NCBI RefSeq assembly: GCF_001559865.1
Contig: NZ_LOHE01000055.1
Coordinates: forward strand, 1-64,000
Origin: Abyssisolibacter fermentans
Lineage (GTDB): Bacteria; Bacillota; Clostridia; Tissierellales; MCWD3
Direction: 5' to 3'
Length of the DNA: 64,000 nt
Both the position numbers and the translations under genes were made by a program. The notes under the pieces are model-generated. The model saw only the letters and a list, made by a program, of their open reading frames with translations. It did no database searches and was not told the DNA's origin. Position 1 is the first letter of the stretch. Each line of letters opens with the position of its first letter. Below are positions 29,420-38,777 of this stretch, in pieces.

Positions 29420-31513
29420 TTATTTAAGTTTAAACTCAGTTGTAACTGTATGAAGCTTCTTAGCTAATTCATTTAATTCTTGAGTTGATTTTGCTATCTC
29501 TTCTATAGTAGCAATATGCTCTTGTACACTTGCACTTACCTCTTCTGTTGAAGAAGCAAATTCTTGTGCAAGAGATGATATATTCTCTATTGATTCTATT
29601 GTATTATCTTTATGCTCTGTTGTTTTTTCCATACTACTAAACAGTTTATCGACAAAAGAAATCATATCATTTGTTGAATTTTCTACATCTTTAAAAGCAT
29701 ATTGTGTATCACTTAATGATTTGTCAACTTCTTTTAAAACTTTATCTGCTTCATCCATGTTATTAGTAGTCGACTGCATTTGTTTTTTCATTTCTGTAAC
29801 TATATTAACAATTGTATTGGTAGCATTTTCTGTATCCTCTGCTAATTTTCTTATTTCGTCTGCCACTACTGCAAATCCTTTACCTGCTTCTCCAGCTCTT
29901 GCTGCCTCTATAGAAGCATTTAATGCTAATAGATTCGTTTGACTAGCTATATTAGTGATAGCTTCTAATATTTCCTGGATTGATTGTGACTTAATAGATA
30001 ACGCTTTAACATCTTCTAATGCAACAATCATAATCTCAGTATTCTTTTTAAATGCCTCTTTTAATTCATTCATGGAGCTAAAACCATCTTGGCTTGTAAA
30101 TATTAGATGATCAAAGCCTTGTCTTACTAAATCAGTATTATTCATGGCATTATCTATTTCATCTTTCAATTCATTCAACTTAGTAACAGAATTATCTACT
30201 TCACCCGCTTGTTTTACTGATCCTTGAGCTATATCATCTACTGCTAAGGCTACCTCCTCAGAAACTCTTGATACTTGGTCTGAAGCATCTGATAACTGCT
30301 CTGAAGATAAAGCAACATGTTCAGCTGATTCTTCTATGTTTCCTAAAAGCTCTTTCATATTTAACGAAAGTTTATTAAATGCATTAAATAATTCTCCTAT
30401 TTCATCTTTTCTTTTTATTAGCTTTGCATCAACTTCCTCTGTAAAATCCTTATTAGCCATTTTATTGGCATATGCTGCACATTTTTTAGTATATTTTGAT
30501 ACAGATGAAATGTTTATATATATGATTATAGCTATTAGAAGTATACCTGCTATACTAATAATCATTAACATTTTTAATAAATATTTAACATCTTTGGTTA
30601 TTTCAGTTCTTGGTATTACTGTACTGAACGACCACTTACTAGATGTATCTCCTATGCTAATTGGATAATATTTTATTAGTACGTCTGTATTTAAATCTTC
30701 TGAAAAACTATATCTATTAAATTCTTCACCTTTTTTAAGTCGTTTTAAGTATTCTATTCCTTCTTCATCTATGAATTCCGAACCTTTAGAACCAATCTTG
30801 GTTTCATCTTTATGGGTCAATATTACACCAGCGTTTGAAATAATCCTTCCATATCCTAATTCATATAAATCTAAATTGGAAGTTATAGCTTGAAATGAAT
30901 CTAAACTCAAATCTACACCTACTGCTCCTATAAATTCCCTATTTACAATGATTGGAGCGCTAAAGCTAACTATGTATTTATTTTCACCATTTATAGTTTC
31001 TAGTAATGGTTCTGTTATGTAATTTTCTTTTAATATTTTTGGTACATTATAATAATCGTCACTTTTGTAATTTTGGCAAGCTTTCAATTTAATATTTCCA
31101 TCTACTCTACTAAAGCATGGTACAAATCTACCAGTGTTATCATGTCCTGTTTTACCAACAAACTCAGAATCTTTGTTATCAAAGGCATTTGGTTCAAAAA
31201 CTACCCAAGTTTTTATAAAGTCTGGATTTTCTTGTGCAACTTTTTTTAATACACTTAACATTTCATCACGATTTGCATTATTAGATAATACAGTTGATTC
31301 AAAAATTAAAGAAAGGTTATTTGAAAGTGATACTCCCTTTTCAATATAATTTTCAATTATATTAGAATACCCTTTACAAGTTAACTCTACTTTTTCTAGA
31401 GTAGCTTCTTCTTGAACAGTATATGTCTCGTACAATGTAAAACCTATTATTAACCCAAATACAACTATTACACTTCCTAAAATAAATACGAGTAACCTTG
31501 TTTTCATCTTCAT
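29420..31513 (-). CDS. Methyl-accepting chemotaxis protein 3 (tandem duplicate)
   Basis: 697 residues, ATG after GAAGGGAAGTTTTCGAA. Domain order is the same as its duplicate: TM, dCache ([24 protein letters not shown]), TM, HAMP and a signalling domain with [19 protein letters not shown]. The first ~90 residues and the last ~300 are almost identical to the neighbour, while the sensor and second membrane helix differ more. Duplication of the whole transcription unit, terminator included, is evident. The protein should be a membrane chemoreceptor of the flagellar pathway. Confidence 0.95.
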   Translation of the reverse strand: MKMKTRLLVFILGSVIVVFGLIIGFTLYETYTVQEEATLEKVELTCKGYSNIIENYIEKGVSLSNNLSLIFESTVLSNNANRDEMLSVLKKVAQENPDFIKTWVVFEPNAFDNKDSEFVGKTGHDNTGRFVPCFSRVDGNIKLKACQNYKSDDYYNVPKILKENYITEPLLETINGENKYIVSFSAPIIVNREFIGAVGVDLSLDSFQAITSNLDLYELGYGRIISNAGVILTHKDETKIGSKGSEFIDEEGIEYLKRLKKGEEFNRYSFSEDLNTDVLIKYYPISIGDTSSKWSFSTVIPRTEITKDVKYLLKMLMIISIAGILLIAIIIYINISSVSKYTKKCAAYANKMANKDFTEEVDAKLIKRKDEIGELFNAFNKLSLNMKELLGNIEESAEHVALSSEQLSDASDQVSRVSEEVALAVDDIAQGSVKQAGEVDNSVTKLNELKDEIDNAMNNTDLVRQGFDHLIFTSQDGFSSMNELKEAFKKNTEIMIVALEDVKALSIKSQSIQEILEAITNIASQTNLLALNASIEAARAGEAGKGFAVVADEIRKLAEDTENATNTIVNIVTEMKKQMQSTTNNMDEADKVLKEVDKSLSDTQYAFKDVENSTNDMISFVDKLFSSMEKTTEHKDNTIESIENISSLAQEFASSTEEVSASVQEHIATIEEIAKSTQELNELAKKLHTVTTEFKLK

Positions 31514-31568
31514 TTCGAAAACTTCCCTTCATTAAATAATATTATAGAATATTAATTCTTAGATAATA

Positions 31569-31736
31569 TAACCCTGGTTATTCATATAAGCCTAATAACA
31601 TGCTTTATATTATTAAATTAGAAGGTGTGTAGTGAATTCAAAGGCATATCTAGGTGGTACGTCAAGAATTTAATATATGCCTAATAATTAGAAGTATGCG
31701 ATATAGTATTTAATTTTCTATGAATAATCTGGGGTT
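31569..31736. mobile_element. Short copy of the MITE-like element
   Basis: About 168 bp. Ends are ACCCTGGTTATTCATATAA and CTATGAATAATCTGGGGT. Internal GGCATATCTAGGTGGTACGTC corresponds to the GGCATACC/GGTATG hairpin region of the full element; the large GC stem and the S module are missing. It lies upstream of chemoreceptor 3. The rest of the gap (31737-31881) is AT-rich and empty. Confidence 0.65.
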
Positions 31737-31881
31737 AATATTATTAAACTATATTACCCTTTAAAGCTTTTCACTTTTTCGTATTCTCTTATAATTTACC
31801 ACAATTTTCTTAGGTTTTCAACTATTGTTCTTGTCGTAATATTTTGTTTATGCTCATAAATTTAGCTCTTTACTAAAAAAA

Positions 31882-31902
31882 AAAGCTGATAAACTCAGCT
31901 TT
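31882..31902 (-). terminator. Intrinsic terminator overlapping the exporter gene end
   Basis: Perfect 8-bp stem AAAGCTGA/TCAGCTTT; on the minus strand it is followed by about ten T. The stem includes the stop codon of the permease gene. Confidence 0.9.
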
Positions 31903-33505
31903 ATTGCTTCCATTCTATTCTATTGAAAATTAAACTACTAAAAGAAAGAAGTAAAACGCATATTAATAAGTTAGTTGCTGTAGAAGCTATAAAAAATGCT
32001 AATTTATTATTGAATATAACAGTCATAATTATTCCTGCAATTACGCTCGGTAACACTAATAATACTATCTGAAGCATCAAAAATAGAGGAAATAGTGCTT
32101 TTTGATCAACTGAATTTGGGAAAGTTACTCTAATAATAAAATTCGACATAAGATTTAAGATATAAAAGCTCAATACAAATAAAACCATGACTATAGAAAT
32201 AACAATATTTGTTTTTATAAATAAAAGCGGACATAAGTTATATAGTATGACGTTTATTGTCATTCTTATTATATCTGTTACATTCATTGCTATGATTTTT
32301 TGTGCATACGTACCTGGTATTAAGTAAACATATGGTTTTGAAAGCTCATGATTGTTTGCAGTTGCAATGTTAAGTAAAAATAACATATATGCTAAACCTC
32401 CATTAGAAATATAAATCACTAGAGAATTCAACTCTAACTTCCTAGCTATAAATCCCGTTATTATACCTCCTATCAGAGCTATTATTGTTAATAAGCTTAT
32501 ATATGGATGAATACCCGTTCTATCATATTCAACTTTATTTTTCCAAATTAATGCCCAAGGACCTCTGCCTGATGCTTTGACATTAACTCTTTTATTCCTA
32601 AGTATAAACGAAGTTTTTTTACTATTAACCTGACCTCTTTTTATTTTTTTTCTTAATTCTTTGCTTTCTGTAGCTCCAAGTACATCCTCATAATAATCAT
32701 CCGCTGTCATATAAGTGCATATTATTATTCCAAACAATGCTAGTATCTGTAATACTAAATATATCAAACTAGTAGTCGTATATCCAATAATAGGTGTCAT
32801 GAAAACTACCTTTGCCCATCCTATAACTGGTATGTGATTTATAAAATCAGCATTTAAAGATTTTAATACTCCTATATAGAATTTTTCCGAACTCAATAAA
32901 CTTACTAAAATATATATGATAAATATTCCAAGAAAAATATATACTATTATTTTTACAGCGTTCTTAATGTTATATTTTGTAGATAATGTAAATATCAAAA
33001 AATTTATTGGTTCAAACATAAGAACTATACTTATATAGCCAAAATAAAGAAAACTAATATACCTAATATCAACTGTAGTTACATTCCCTATAGTTGGACT
33101 TAAAGCTAAAATAAAAATTCCATACAGAAAAAAATTTGCCAAAGTCTTTTTCAAAATATTATAAAGCAGAATTTTCTTTGATGAAATAGGTGCTGGAAAT
33201 AAAATATGCACATCACCCATCGAAAAAAAAGTTGTTGATGATTTCATTCCTTTAAGAATATAATAAGCTAGCCCAATTATTGATATTAATAAAAATACTG
33301 AACCTACTATTTGTGGCCCAAATAACCTCTTCAAATTAGACATATTTTTAGCATTGCTATTTGTAATAAAATTAAAAATAATAGAACCTATCCAAAGTAT
33401 ATACAAAGAATATATTATTAATTTTTTTGGATTCCTTTTAATTTCTAAAATATAATTCTTAAAGACCTTTATATCCTTCATAAATAACAACCTATAACTA
33501 TTCAT
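31901..33505 (-). CDS. ABC exporter permease (ABC-2-like, large)
   Basis: 534 residues with at least ten hydrophobic segments in two halves separated by a charged cytoplasmic region (residues ~255-330). This resembles the putative ABC exporter family of Firmicutes (YthQ type). The ATG lies inside the end of the ATPase gene (8-nt overlap) with GAGGTGAC upstream. With that ATPase it should form an export complex. The cargo is unknown. Confidence 0.82.
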   Translation of the reverse strand: MNSYRLLFMKDIKVFKNYILEIKRNPKKLIIYSLYILWIGSIIFNFITNSNAKNMSNLKRLFGPQIVGSVFLLISIIGLAYYILKGMKSSTTFFSMGDVHILFPAPISSKKILLYNILKKTLANFFLYGIFILALSPTIGNVTTVDIRYISFLYFGYISIVLMFEPINFLIFTLSTKYNIKNAVKIIVYIFLGIFIIYILVSLLSSEKFYIGVLKSLNADFINHIPVIGWAKVVFMTPIIGYTTTSLIYLVLQILALFGIIICTYMTADDYYEDVLGATESKELRKKIKRGQVNSKKTSFILRNKRVNVKASGRGPWALIWKNKVEYDRTGIHPYISLLTIIALIGGIITGFIARKLELNSLVIYISNGGLAYMLFLLNIATANNHELSKPYVYLIPGTYAQKIIAMNVTDIIRMTINVILYNLCPLLFIKTNIVISIVMVLFVLSFYILNLMSNFIIRVTFPNSVDQKALFPLFLMLQIVLLVLPSVIAGIIMTVIFNNKLAFFIASTATNLLICVLLLSFSSLIFNRIEWKQ

Positions 33506-34214
33506 CTTTTGTCACCTCTAAGAATATTTCTTCTAGTGAAGTACTGCTTTCTTCTCCTAATTTGGTCTTTAACTCTTCTACTGTTCCATCCGCTATTATA
33601 TTACCCGTCTTCATAACCAGTACTCTATCACATAAATTTTCTATAGTATCCAATAAATGCGTACTTATGAAAACAGTTTTACCTTGCTGTTTTAACTCCT
33701 GAAAAATTAGTTTTGTTTCTCTAATTGCTTTAGGATCTAACCCTATCATAGGTTCGTCAAACAAATATAAATCCGGGTTTGGCAATAACCCGCAACATAT
33801 AGACACCTTCTGTTTCATGCCTTTTGATAATTCATTTGCTAGTTTATCTTGCTTATCTATCAGATCATATCTTTCAAATAAAATTTGAGCTTTTGTTTCC
33901 CAATCTTTTACATCATATGCATAAGCGATAAATTGCAAATGTTCTTTAACTGTTAGCATATCATATAATTCAGGTAATTCAGGTATATATGAAAATAATC
34001 GTTTTGCTTTTAAGCTTTTATTAGAAATTCCATCTATTTCAATGGTTCCTTCGTTTGCTCTTAATAAACCTGCTATTGTTTTAATAGTAGTACTCTTACC
34101 TGCACCATTTGGTCCCAATAATCCTACAATATTACCTTTTTTTAAAACAAAACTAATATTATCAACAGCTATACTTTTTTTAAATCTTTTTGTTAAATTT
34201 TTAATTATTAACAT
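33498..34214 (-). CDS. ABC transporter ATP-binding protein
   Basis: 238 residues from the ATG at 34214 (GGAGTGAGAATA upstream). Walker A is GPNGAGKST, the signature is LSKGMKQKVS and Walker B is LYLFDEP followed by GLDP and the H-loop STH. It is of the YthP/EcsA type that pairs with large ABC-2-like exporters. It is translationally coupled to the permease gene. Confidence 0.93.
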   Translation of the reverse strand: MLIIKNLTKRFKKSIAVDNISFVLKKGNIVGLLGPNGAGKSTTIKTIAGLLRANEGTIEIDGISNKSLKAKRLFSYIPELPELYDMLTVKEHLQFIAYAYDVKDWETKAQILFERYDLIDKQDKLANELSKGMKQKVSICCGLLPNPDLYLFDEPMIGLDPKAIRETKLIFQELKQQGKTVFISTHLLDTIENLCDRVLVMKTGNIIADGTVEELKTKLGEESSTSLEEIFLEVTKDE

Positions 34215-34414
34215 TATTCTCACTCCAAACAACTAAAATTAATTTAATTCAGCTAACATAAAAATAGTTTAATTCATATATTGAAATAATCCGATTCATT
34301 ATATCATGATATATTATTGAAAGCTAGAGTTATACAACAAAATTATTAACAATAATATTTTTTTTTCATATTATATATTGACGGTAAAATAAATTTATTT
34401 AGGAGGTAATACTC

Positions 34415-34537
34415 GTGGCAAATGGTCTCTTTGATAGTTTATTCTGCGGTGATGGAAGTAGTTTATTATTCTTTTTCTTGTTGCTAGTAATAATTTTCTG
34501 CGGATGTTGTGGCGGCGGACATGGTTGTGCTGAATAA
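34415..34537 (+). CDS. Tiny YjcZ-like spore membrane peptide
   Basis: 40 residues from a GTG start with an excellent TAGGAGG site. The sequence is a short polar head (MANGLFDSLFCGDGSS), a single hydrophobic helix LLFFFLLLVIIF and a Cys/Gly-rich tail CGCCGGGHGC. The FFFLLLVI..C pattern is that of the YjcZ/tiny TM family of sporulation proteins in Firmicutes, whose function is unknown. A similar peptide is encoded 255 bp downstream. A minus-strand frame across the same DNA is only its shadow. Confidence 0.82.
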   Translation: MANGLFDSLFCGDGSSLLFFFLLLVIIFCGCCGGGHGCAE

Positions 34538-34558
34538 TAGCATAACTAGTTAGTTTAT

Positions 34559-34764
34559 TTAAACCTAGATTATTCATAAAAAGTTTGATCAGTGAACCCA
34601 ATTTTGATTTAGAGTGAATCGCTAACTCCTATAAAGAAACTATATAGCGATTCATTATAGCAACTATCTGATTATAAGTTATTCATTGAATGGCGGGCAT
34701 TCCAAATCGGTATGCCTTCTAATTCAAAGTATATTATTGGGCGCTACATGAATAATCAGAGTTA
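34559..34764. mobile_element. Divergent copy of the MITE-like element
   Basis: About 206 bp. Ends are AAACCTAGATTATTCATAA and CATGAATAATCAGAGTT. The inner GGCGGGCATTCCAAATCGGTATGCC hairpin region (GGCATTCC/GGTATGCC landmarks) matches the full element, and GAATCGC...GCGATTC forms an extra inverted pair. It lies between the two tiny spore peptide genes. Confidence 0.65.
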
Positions 34765-34791
34765 AATTATATTTAAATAGGGGTGAAAAAA

Positions 34792-34878
34792 ATGACTAGT
34801 GGTAAATGTTATGATGGAGGAAGTGAATTATTATTTTTCTTCCTATTACTAGTAATCTTATTCTGTAGCTATTGCTAG
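34792..34878 (+). CDS. Second tiny YjcZ-like membrane peptide
   Basis: 28 residues, ATG after AGGGGTGAAAAAA. The head MTSGKCYDGGSE is followed by the hydrophobic LLFFFLLLVILFC and a short SYC end. The core LLFFFLLLVI is identical to that of the first peptide, so the two are paralogues now separated by an inserted repeat element. Cys residues on both sides of the helix could be cross-linked in the spore coat. Confidence 0.75.
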   Translation: MTSGKCYDGGSELLFFFLLLVILFCSYC

Positions 34879-34961
34879 AATAAGTCTTTATTTGATTAAG
34901 CTATAACTTTATACTATAGTTTAAACTGTACAATTATTGTGAACTCATATAACTAGGCTTA

Positions 34962-34983
34962 GGTGGAGATTTTACTCCACCTC
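34962..34983. terminator. Hairpin downstream of the tiny peptide genes
   Basis: Perfect 8-bp stem AGGTGGAG/CTCCACCT with a 6-nt loop. No T-run follows on either strand, so termination is uncertain. Confidence 0.4.
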
Positions 34984-35073
34984 CCAAAAAAGTTCACTTT
35001 TCTTTCTCATATAAATCAAAATTACATCTTTATGCTATCTAAAAATACCATATAAACCTTTCGTATATATAAC

Positions 35074-35113
35074 GAGCTGTCTCAAATAAAAAAATTTTAT
35101 AATGAGACAGTTC
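35074..35113. terminator. Bidirectional hairpin between tiny peptide genes and mnmA
   Basis: Arms GAGCTGTCTCA and TGAGACAGTTC (one G-T pair) enclose an AT-rich self-pairing loop, followed on the plus strand by TTATATTTTG. It probably ends transcripts from one or both sides. The rest of the 34879-35164 gap is empty. Confidence 0.6.
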
Positions 35114-35164
35114 TTATATTTTGAAGCAAAAAAACAATTCACTTTTCCTAAGTATTGTAATAGT

Positions 35165-36229
35165 TTATTTTATTACAGATATTATTTTACCTCCTCCAAT
35201 AAGTTCAGAGTTCTTATACAAAACGACTGATTGCCCTATTGCAGGTGCTCTTTGCTTTTCATTGAATGTTACTGTTATTTGATTTTCTGTATCTTTAGTA
35301 ACTATAGCTGGTATAGAATACCCCCATTGACAAAGTTTAGCCTCTATTTCAATAGCATGATCAATTTTTTTATTAGATATAAAATTTACATCTGTAGCAA
35401 CAACCCCCTTTGCATAGGTTAATTCATTGGCACCTAATACTATTTGATTTTTATTATAATCTATGTCTACCACATAAATAGGTTTATTAAATGTATATCC
35501 TAATCCACGCCTTTGTCCAATAGTATAATTAAATATACCTTTATGTTCTCCAATTACATTACCTTGTACATCTACAAATTTGCCTTTTTTAACATTATCT
35601 TTATAATGTCTTTGAATATACAAGCCATGTTTTTTATCTTTTATAAAGCATATACCAACGCTATCTTTCTTTTTGTATATATTAAAATCTACATTTTTCA
35701 CTAAGTCTCTTACCTGCTGTTTAGATGAAAATTCGCCTAATGGATATATTAGATGCTTTAGTTTTTGTTGTGTTATAGAATACATTAAGTATGTCTGGTC
35801 TTTAGTATTAATCTTATGCTTATATATTTTGTATTCATTACTCACATCATCATAACTTAGATCAATATAGTGACCAGTAGCTATATAATACGCACCAAAA
35901 TTATGTGCTGCTTCAATAAATTTGCCATACTTTATATATTTATTGCATAAGACGCATGGATTTGGTGTTTTGCCACTTAGATAATCACTAACAAAGTTAT
36001 CTATTACACTAGATTTAAAATCCTTTCTTAAATCAACAATATAATGAGGTATATCTAAGGCATTAGCAACTTTTTGAGCATCCTCTATAGTTGAATCAGT
36101 ATTATCATCATAAAGCTTCATCGTTAACCCAATGACTTCAAATCCTTTTTGTTTTAATAAATATGCTGCGGCACTACTATCTACACCACCACTTAGTCCA
36201 ACAACAACTTTATTCTTGTCCAGCTTCAT
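35165..36229 (-). CDS. mnmA: tRNA-specific 2-thiouridylase MnmA
   Basis: 354 residues. The PP-loop ATP site is VGLSGGVDSSAA at the N-terminus. The catalytic Cys pair is NPCVLCNKYIK near residue 100 and VGICFI near residue 195. The C-terminal beta-barrel ends with RAPAIGQSVVLY. MnmA thiolates U34 of Glu, Gln and Lys tRNAs using sulfur from a cysteine desulfurase (not in the window). The ATG follows AAAGGATGATA. Its promoter region begins directly at an inserted repeat element. Confidence 0.95.
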   Translation of the reverse strand: MKLDKNKVVVGLSGGVDSSAAAYLLKQKGFEVIGLTMKLYDDNTDSTIEDAQKVANALDIPHYIVDLRKDFKSSVIDNFVSDYLSGKTPNPCVLCNKYIKYGKFIEAAHNFGAYYIATGHYIDLSYDDVSNEYKIYKHKINTKDQTYLMYSITQQKLKHLIYPLGEFSSKQQVRDLVKNVDFNIYKKKDSVGICFIKDKKHGLYIQRHYKDNVKKGKFVDVQGNVIGEHKGIFNYTIGQRRGLGYTFNKPIYVVDIDYNKNQIVLGANELTYAKGVVATDVNFISNKKIDHAIEIEAKLCQWGYSIPAIVTKDTENQITVTFNEKQRAPAIGQSVVLYKNSELIGGGKIISVIK

Positions 36230-36245
36230 CCTATCATCCTTTAAA

Positions 36246-36609
36246 TTAACCCTGATTATTCATATAACTCCCGATAATATTCTGTAAGTTTCTGAATTAG
36301 AAAATTTCAGTGAATTCGAAGGCATACCGAGTTGGTATGTCAAGAATTTAATGGATATCTTATAACAACGAAAGCAATTACGTAGTAATTGCAACACACC
36401 GTTTCAACAAGGCGCAAGATTGTGCACTGCCTGTTAAATATAATCGATACCCGCTACCTATAGAGGTGAGGGACATCTTGCGCCTTGTTATAAACAGAAT
36501 AACTTTATTAATGAAACTCATTCAAAGAATGAGTAAGCGATTCACATAAAATCATAGATTTTAGTTCTCTGCTCATAGTATTTAATTTTCTATGAATAAT
36601 CTGGGTTTA
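36246..36609. mobile_element. Full-length MITE-like element, copy B (inverted relative to copy A)
   Basis: About 364 bp. Ends CCCTGATTATTCATA and TATGAATAATCTGGG are inverted repeats. Internal landmarks match copy A in reverse order: GGCATACCGAGTTGGTATG, GCAATTACGTAGTAATTGC, the stem CAAGGCGCAAGAT...ATCTTGCGCCTTG. However, the S module (36517-36571) keeps the same plus-strand orientation as in copy A, so it is flipped relative to the rest of the element. It lies between mnmA and the glycine riboswitch. The remaining 36610-36765 is AT-rich promoter DNA. Confidence 0.82.
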
Positions 36610-36799
36610 ATATAATATAATTTATTTCTTTTCTATTATACAGCATCTTTTGATTTTTTATAATCTATTTTAAACTGTAAATAAGTTGCAATTTCCTTTA
36701 TGTTTAGAAAAAATATTGAATATCATATGCTTATATGTTAGAATTACTACAAAATGAATATTTCGGATGAAAATATTGGGAAAATTTTTATTTAACCGA

Positions 36800-36895
36800 T
36801 ATTAGACGAACCTCTGGAGAGACTCAAATGAGCACCGAAGGGGAAAACCATTTATGGTGAAACTCTCAGGTAAAAGGACAGGGGAAATATAAGGC
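36800..36895 (+). promoter_or_regulatory. Glycine riboswitch aptamer
   Basis: The conserved glycine aptamer blocks are in order: CCTCTGGAGAGAC, GAGCACCGAAGGGG and AACTCTCAGGTAAAAGGACAG. Only one aptamer is recognisable, not the tandem form. The segment CTCTGGA can alternatively pair with TCCAGAG at 36931-36937, which overlaps the downstream terminator arm. That suggests transcription-level control, most simply ON with glycine. It precedes the ACT-domain and UPF0210 genes. Confidence 0.93.
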
Positions 36896-36935
36896 ATTAA
36901 GTACATATACTTATGTTTTATTTCCTATTTTCCAG

Positions 36936-36962
36936 AGACTATCATGTATAGTCTTTTTTTTC
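36936..36962 (+). terminator. Riboswitch expression-platform terminator
   Basis: Perfect 7-bp stem AGACTAT/ATAGTCT with loop CATGT, followed by seven or more T. It lies about 40 nt after the aptamer and 80 nt before the ACT-domain gene, so it is a conditional terminator within the leader. Confidence 0.9.
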
Positions 36963-37040
36963 TTCAAAGGATTAATATCATTAATTATACCTAGTTTATT
37001 AAAGACAAAGGTTCAAACTTATACTTAGGAGGAATTAAAT

Positions 37041-37313
37041 ATGAAAGCAATTGTAACTGTTATAGGAAAGGACAATGTAGGTATTATATCAAAAACATCT
37101 AAATTATTAGCGGAGCATAATATTAATATTTTAGATATAAGTCAGACAATACTGAAAGATTATTTTACTATGATTATGATTGTAGACTTAGAAAAAATGG
37201 ATGTTGACTTTCAAGAAATATCTGAAATATTAAAGAATAATCAAAGTTCTATTGGCGTTACTATTAAAATTCAAAGAGAAGATTTGTTCAATTCTATGCA
37301 TAAAATATCGTAG
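37041..37313 (+). CDS. ACT-domain protein (UPF0237 type)
   Basis: 90 residues, a single ACT domain. [35 protein letters not shown] is the classical start (landmarks [12 protein letters not shown] and NILDISQ). ACT domains bind amino acids at dimer interfaces; this subfamily is related to the glycine-cleavage regulator GcvR and is usually paired with the next gene. The ATG follows AGGAGGAATTAAAT. Placement behind a glycine riboswitch makes glycine or serine the likely ligand; that is an inference. Confidence 0.92.
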   Translation: MKAIVTVIGKDNVGIISKTSKLLAEHNINILDISQTILKDYFTMIMIVDLEKMDVDFQEISEILKNNQSSIGVTIKIQREDLFNSMHKIS

Positions 37314-37327
37314 TTAGGAGTGTTAAC

Positions 37328-38683
37328 ATGAATACTAGAAATATATTAGAAACCATTAATATGATTGAAAAAGAAAAATTGGATATAAGAACAATTACAA
37401 TGGGAATATCACTATTAGACTGCTGCCATCATAATGGTGAAATTGCTAGAGCTAATATATATGACAAGATTACTAAATACGCTCAAAATCTTGTTAAAAT
37501 AGGTAATGACATAGAAAAAGAATATGGAGTACCTATAATAAATAAAAGAATATCTGTAACACCTATATCACTGATTGCCCAAGCATCATCAGATACTGAT
37601 TATGTTGCATTTGCAAAAACCTTAGATAAAGCAGCTATAGAAACTGGTATAGACTTTATAGGGGGTTTTTCAGCATTGGTACACAAAGGTTACTCAAAGG
37701 GAGACACGATACTTATTGATTCAATTGCACAGTCTTTATATGAAACAAAAAAAGTATGTTCATCAGTAAACGTTGGAAACTCAAAAGTAGGAATAAATAT
37801 GGATGCTGTTAAACAAATGGGTCAAGTTATAAAAGATACAGCTTACCTAACAAGAGATAATGGCAGTATAGGATGTGCAAAACTCGTAGTTTTTGCTAAT
37901 GCTGTTGAAGATAATCCATTTATGGCTGGAGCCTTTCATGGAGTTGGTGAAGGCGATAGTGTTATAAATGTTGGAATCAGCGGACCTGGTGTAATAAAAT
38001 CAGCTCTAGAAAAAGTTAAAGGTGAAAGCTTTGAGGTTGTTGCAGAAACTATTAAGCAAACAGCATTTAAGATTACAAGAATGGGACAATTAGTCGGTAG
38101 AGAAGCTTCTAAACGTCTTAATGTACCATTTGGTATTGTAGATTTGTCCTTAGCCCCTACTCCTGCTGTCGGTGATAGCGTAGCACGAATATTAGAAGAA
38201 ATAGGTCTAGAGCATTGTGGAGCTCATGGAACAACTGCTGCATTGGCTATGTTAAATGATGCTGTTAAAAAAGGTGGTGTAATGTCTTCATCGAATGTAG
38301 GCGGATTGAGCGGTGCTTTTATACCTGTAAGCGAAGATGAAGGTATGATAGAAGCTGTAACTAAGGGAGCATTAAACATAGAAAAACTTGAAGCTATGAC
38401 ATGTGTTTGCTCAGTTGGTCTAGATATGATTGCTATCCCTGGTGATACTAAGGCGTCAACTATATCTGCTATCATAGCTGATGAAGCTGCTATAGGAGTT
38501 ATTAACAATAAAACAACTGCTGTTAGAATTATTCCAGTATACGGTAAATCCTTAGGTGATAGCGTTAATTTTGGTGGACTTCTAGGTAATGCTCCTATTA
38601 TGTCAGTAAGTAAGTTTTCTAGCGATGCTTTTGTAAACAGAGGTGGCAGAATACCTGCTCCTATACACAGCTTTAAAAATTAA
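37328..38683 (+). CDS. UPF0210 / PFL family protein (DUF711)
   Basis: 451 residues, full length. The sequence from [19 protein letters not shown] through SRVAR-like and [15 protein letters not shown] to the end [11 protein letters not shown] is the UPF0210 pattern. The family is distantly related to pyruvate formate-lyase in fold and has no established activity. It starts 14 nt after the ACT gene (ATG with TTAGGAGTGTTAAC). Control by the glycine riboswitch suggests a role in glycine or one-carbon metabolism. No glycyl-radical motif is visible. Confidence 0.92.
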   Translation: MNTRNILETINMIEKEKLDIRTITMGISLLDCCHHNGEIARANIYDKITKYAQNLVKIGNDIEKEYGVPIINKRISVTPISLIAQASSDTDYVAFAKTLDKAAIETGIDFIGGFSALVHKGYSKGDTILIDSIAQSLYETKKVCSSVNVGNSKVGINMDAVKQMGQVIKDTAYLTRDNGSIGCAKLVVFANAVEDNPFMAGAFHGVGEGDSVINVGISGPGVIKSALEKVKGESFEVVAETIKQTAFKITRMGQLVGREASKRLNVPFGIVDLSLAPTPAVGDSVARILEEIGLEHCGAHGTTAALAMLNDAVKKGGVMSSSNVGGLSGAFIPVSEDEGMIEAVTKGALNIEKLEAMTCVCSVGLDMIAIPGDTKASTISAIIADEAAIGVINNKTTAVRIIPVYGKSLGDSVNFGGLLGNAPIMSVSKFSSDAFVNRGGRIPAPIHSFKN

Positions 38684-38777
38684 ATTATGCTCCTAAGCAA
38701 TTTAACTATTTGTAACCTTTACATTTTATAAAGGATATATTGATAGTATAAGATATTTTGCTTAGGAGGTTTTTTTA

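Noticed and set aside
34395-34601. Minus-strand 68-codon frame
   Set aside because: It is the antisense shadow of the tiny YjcZ-like gene and runs into the repeat element; its composition (His/Arg-rich) is not protein-like.
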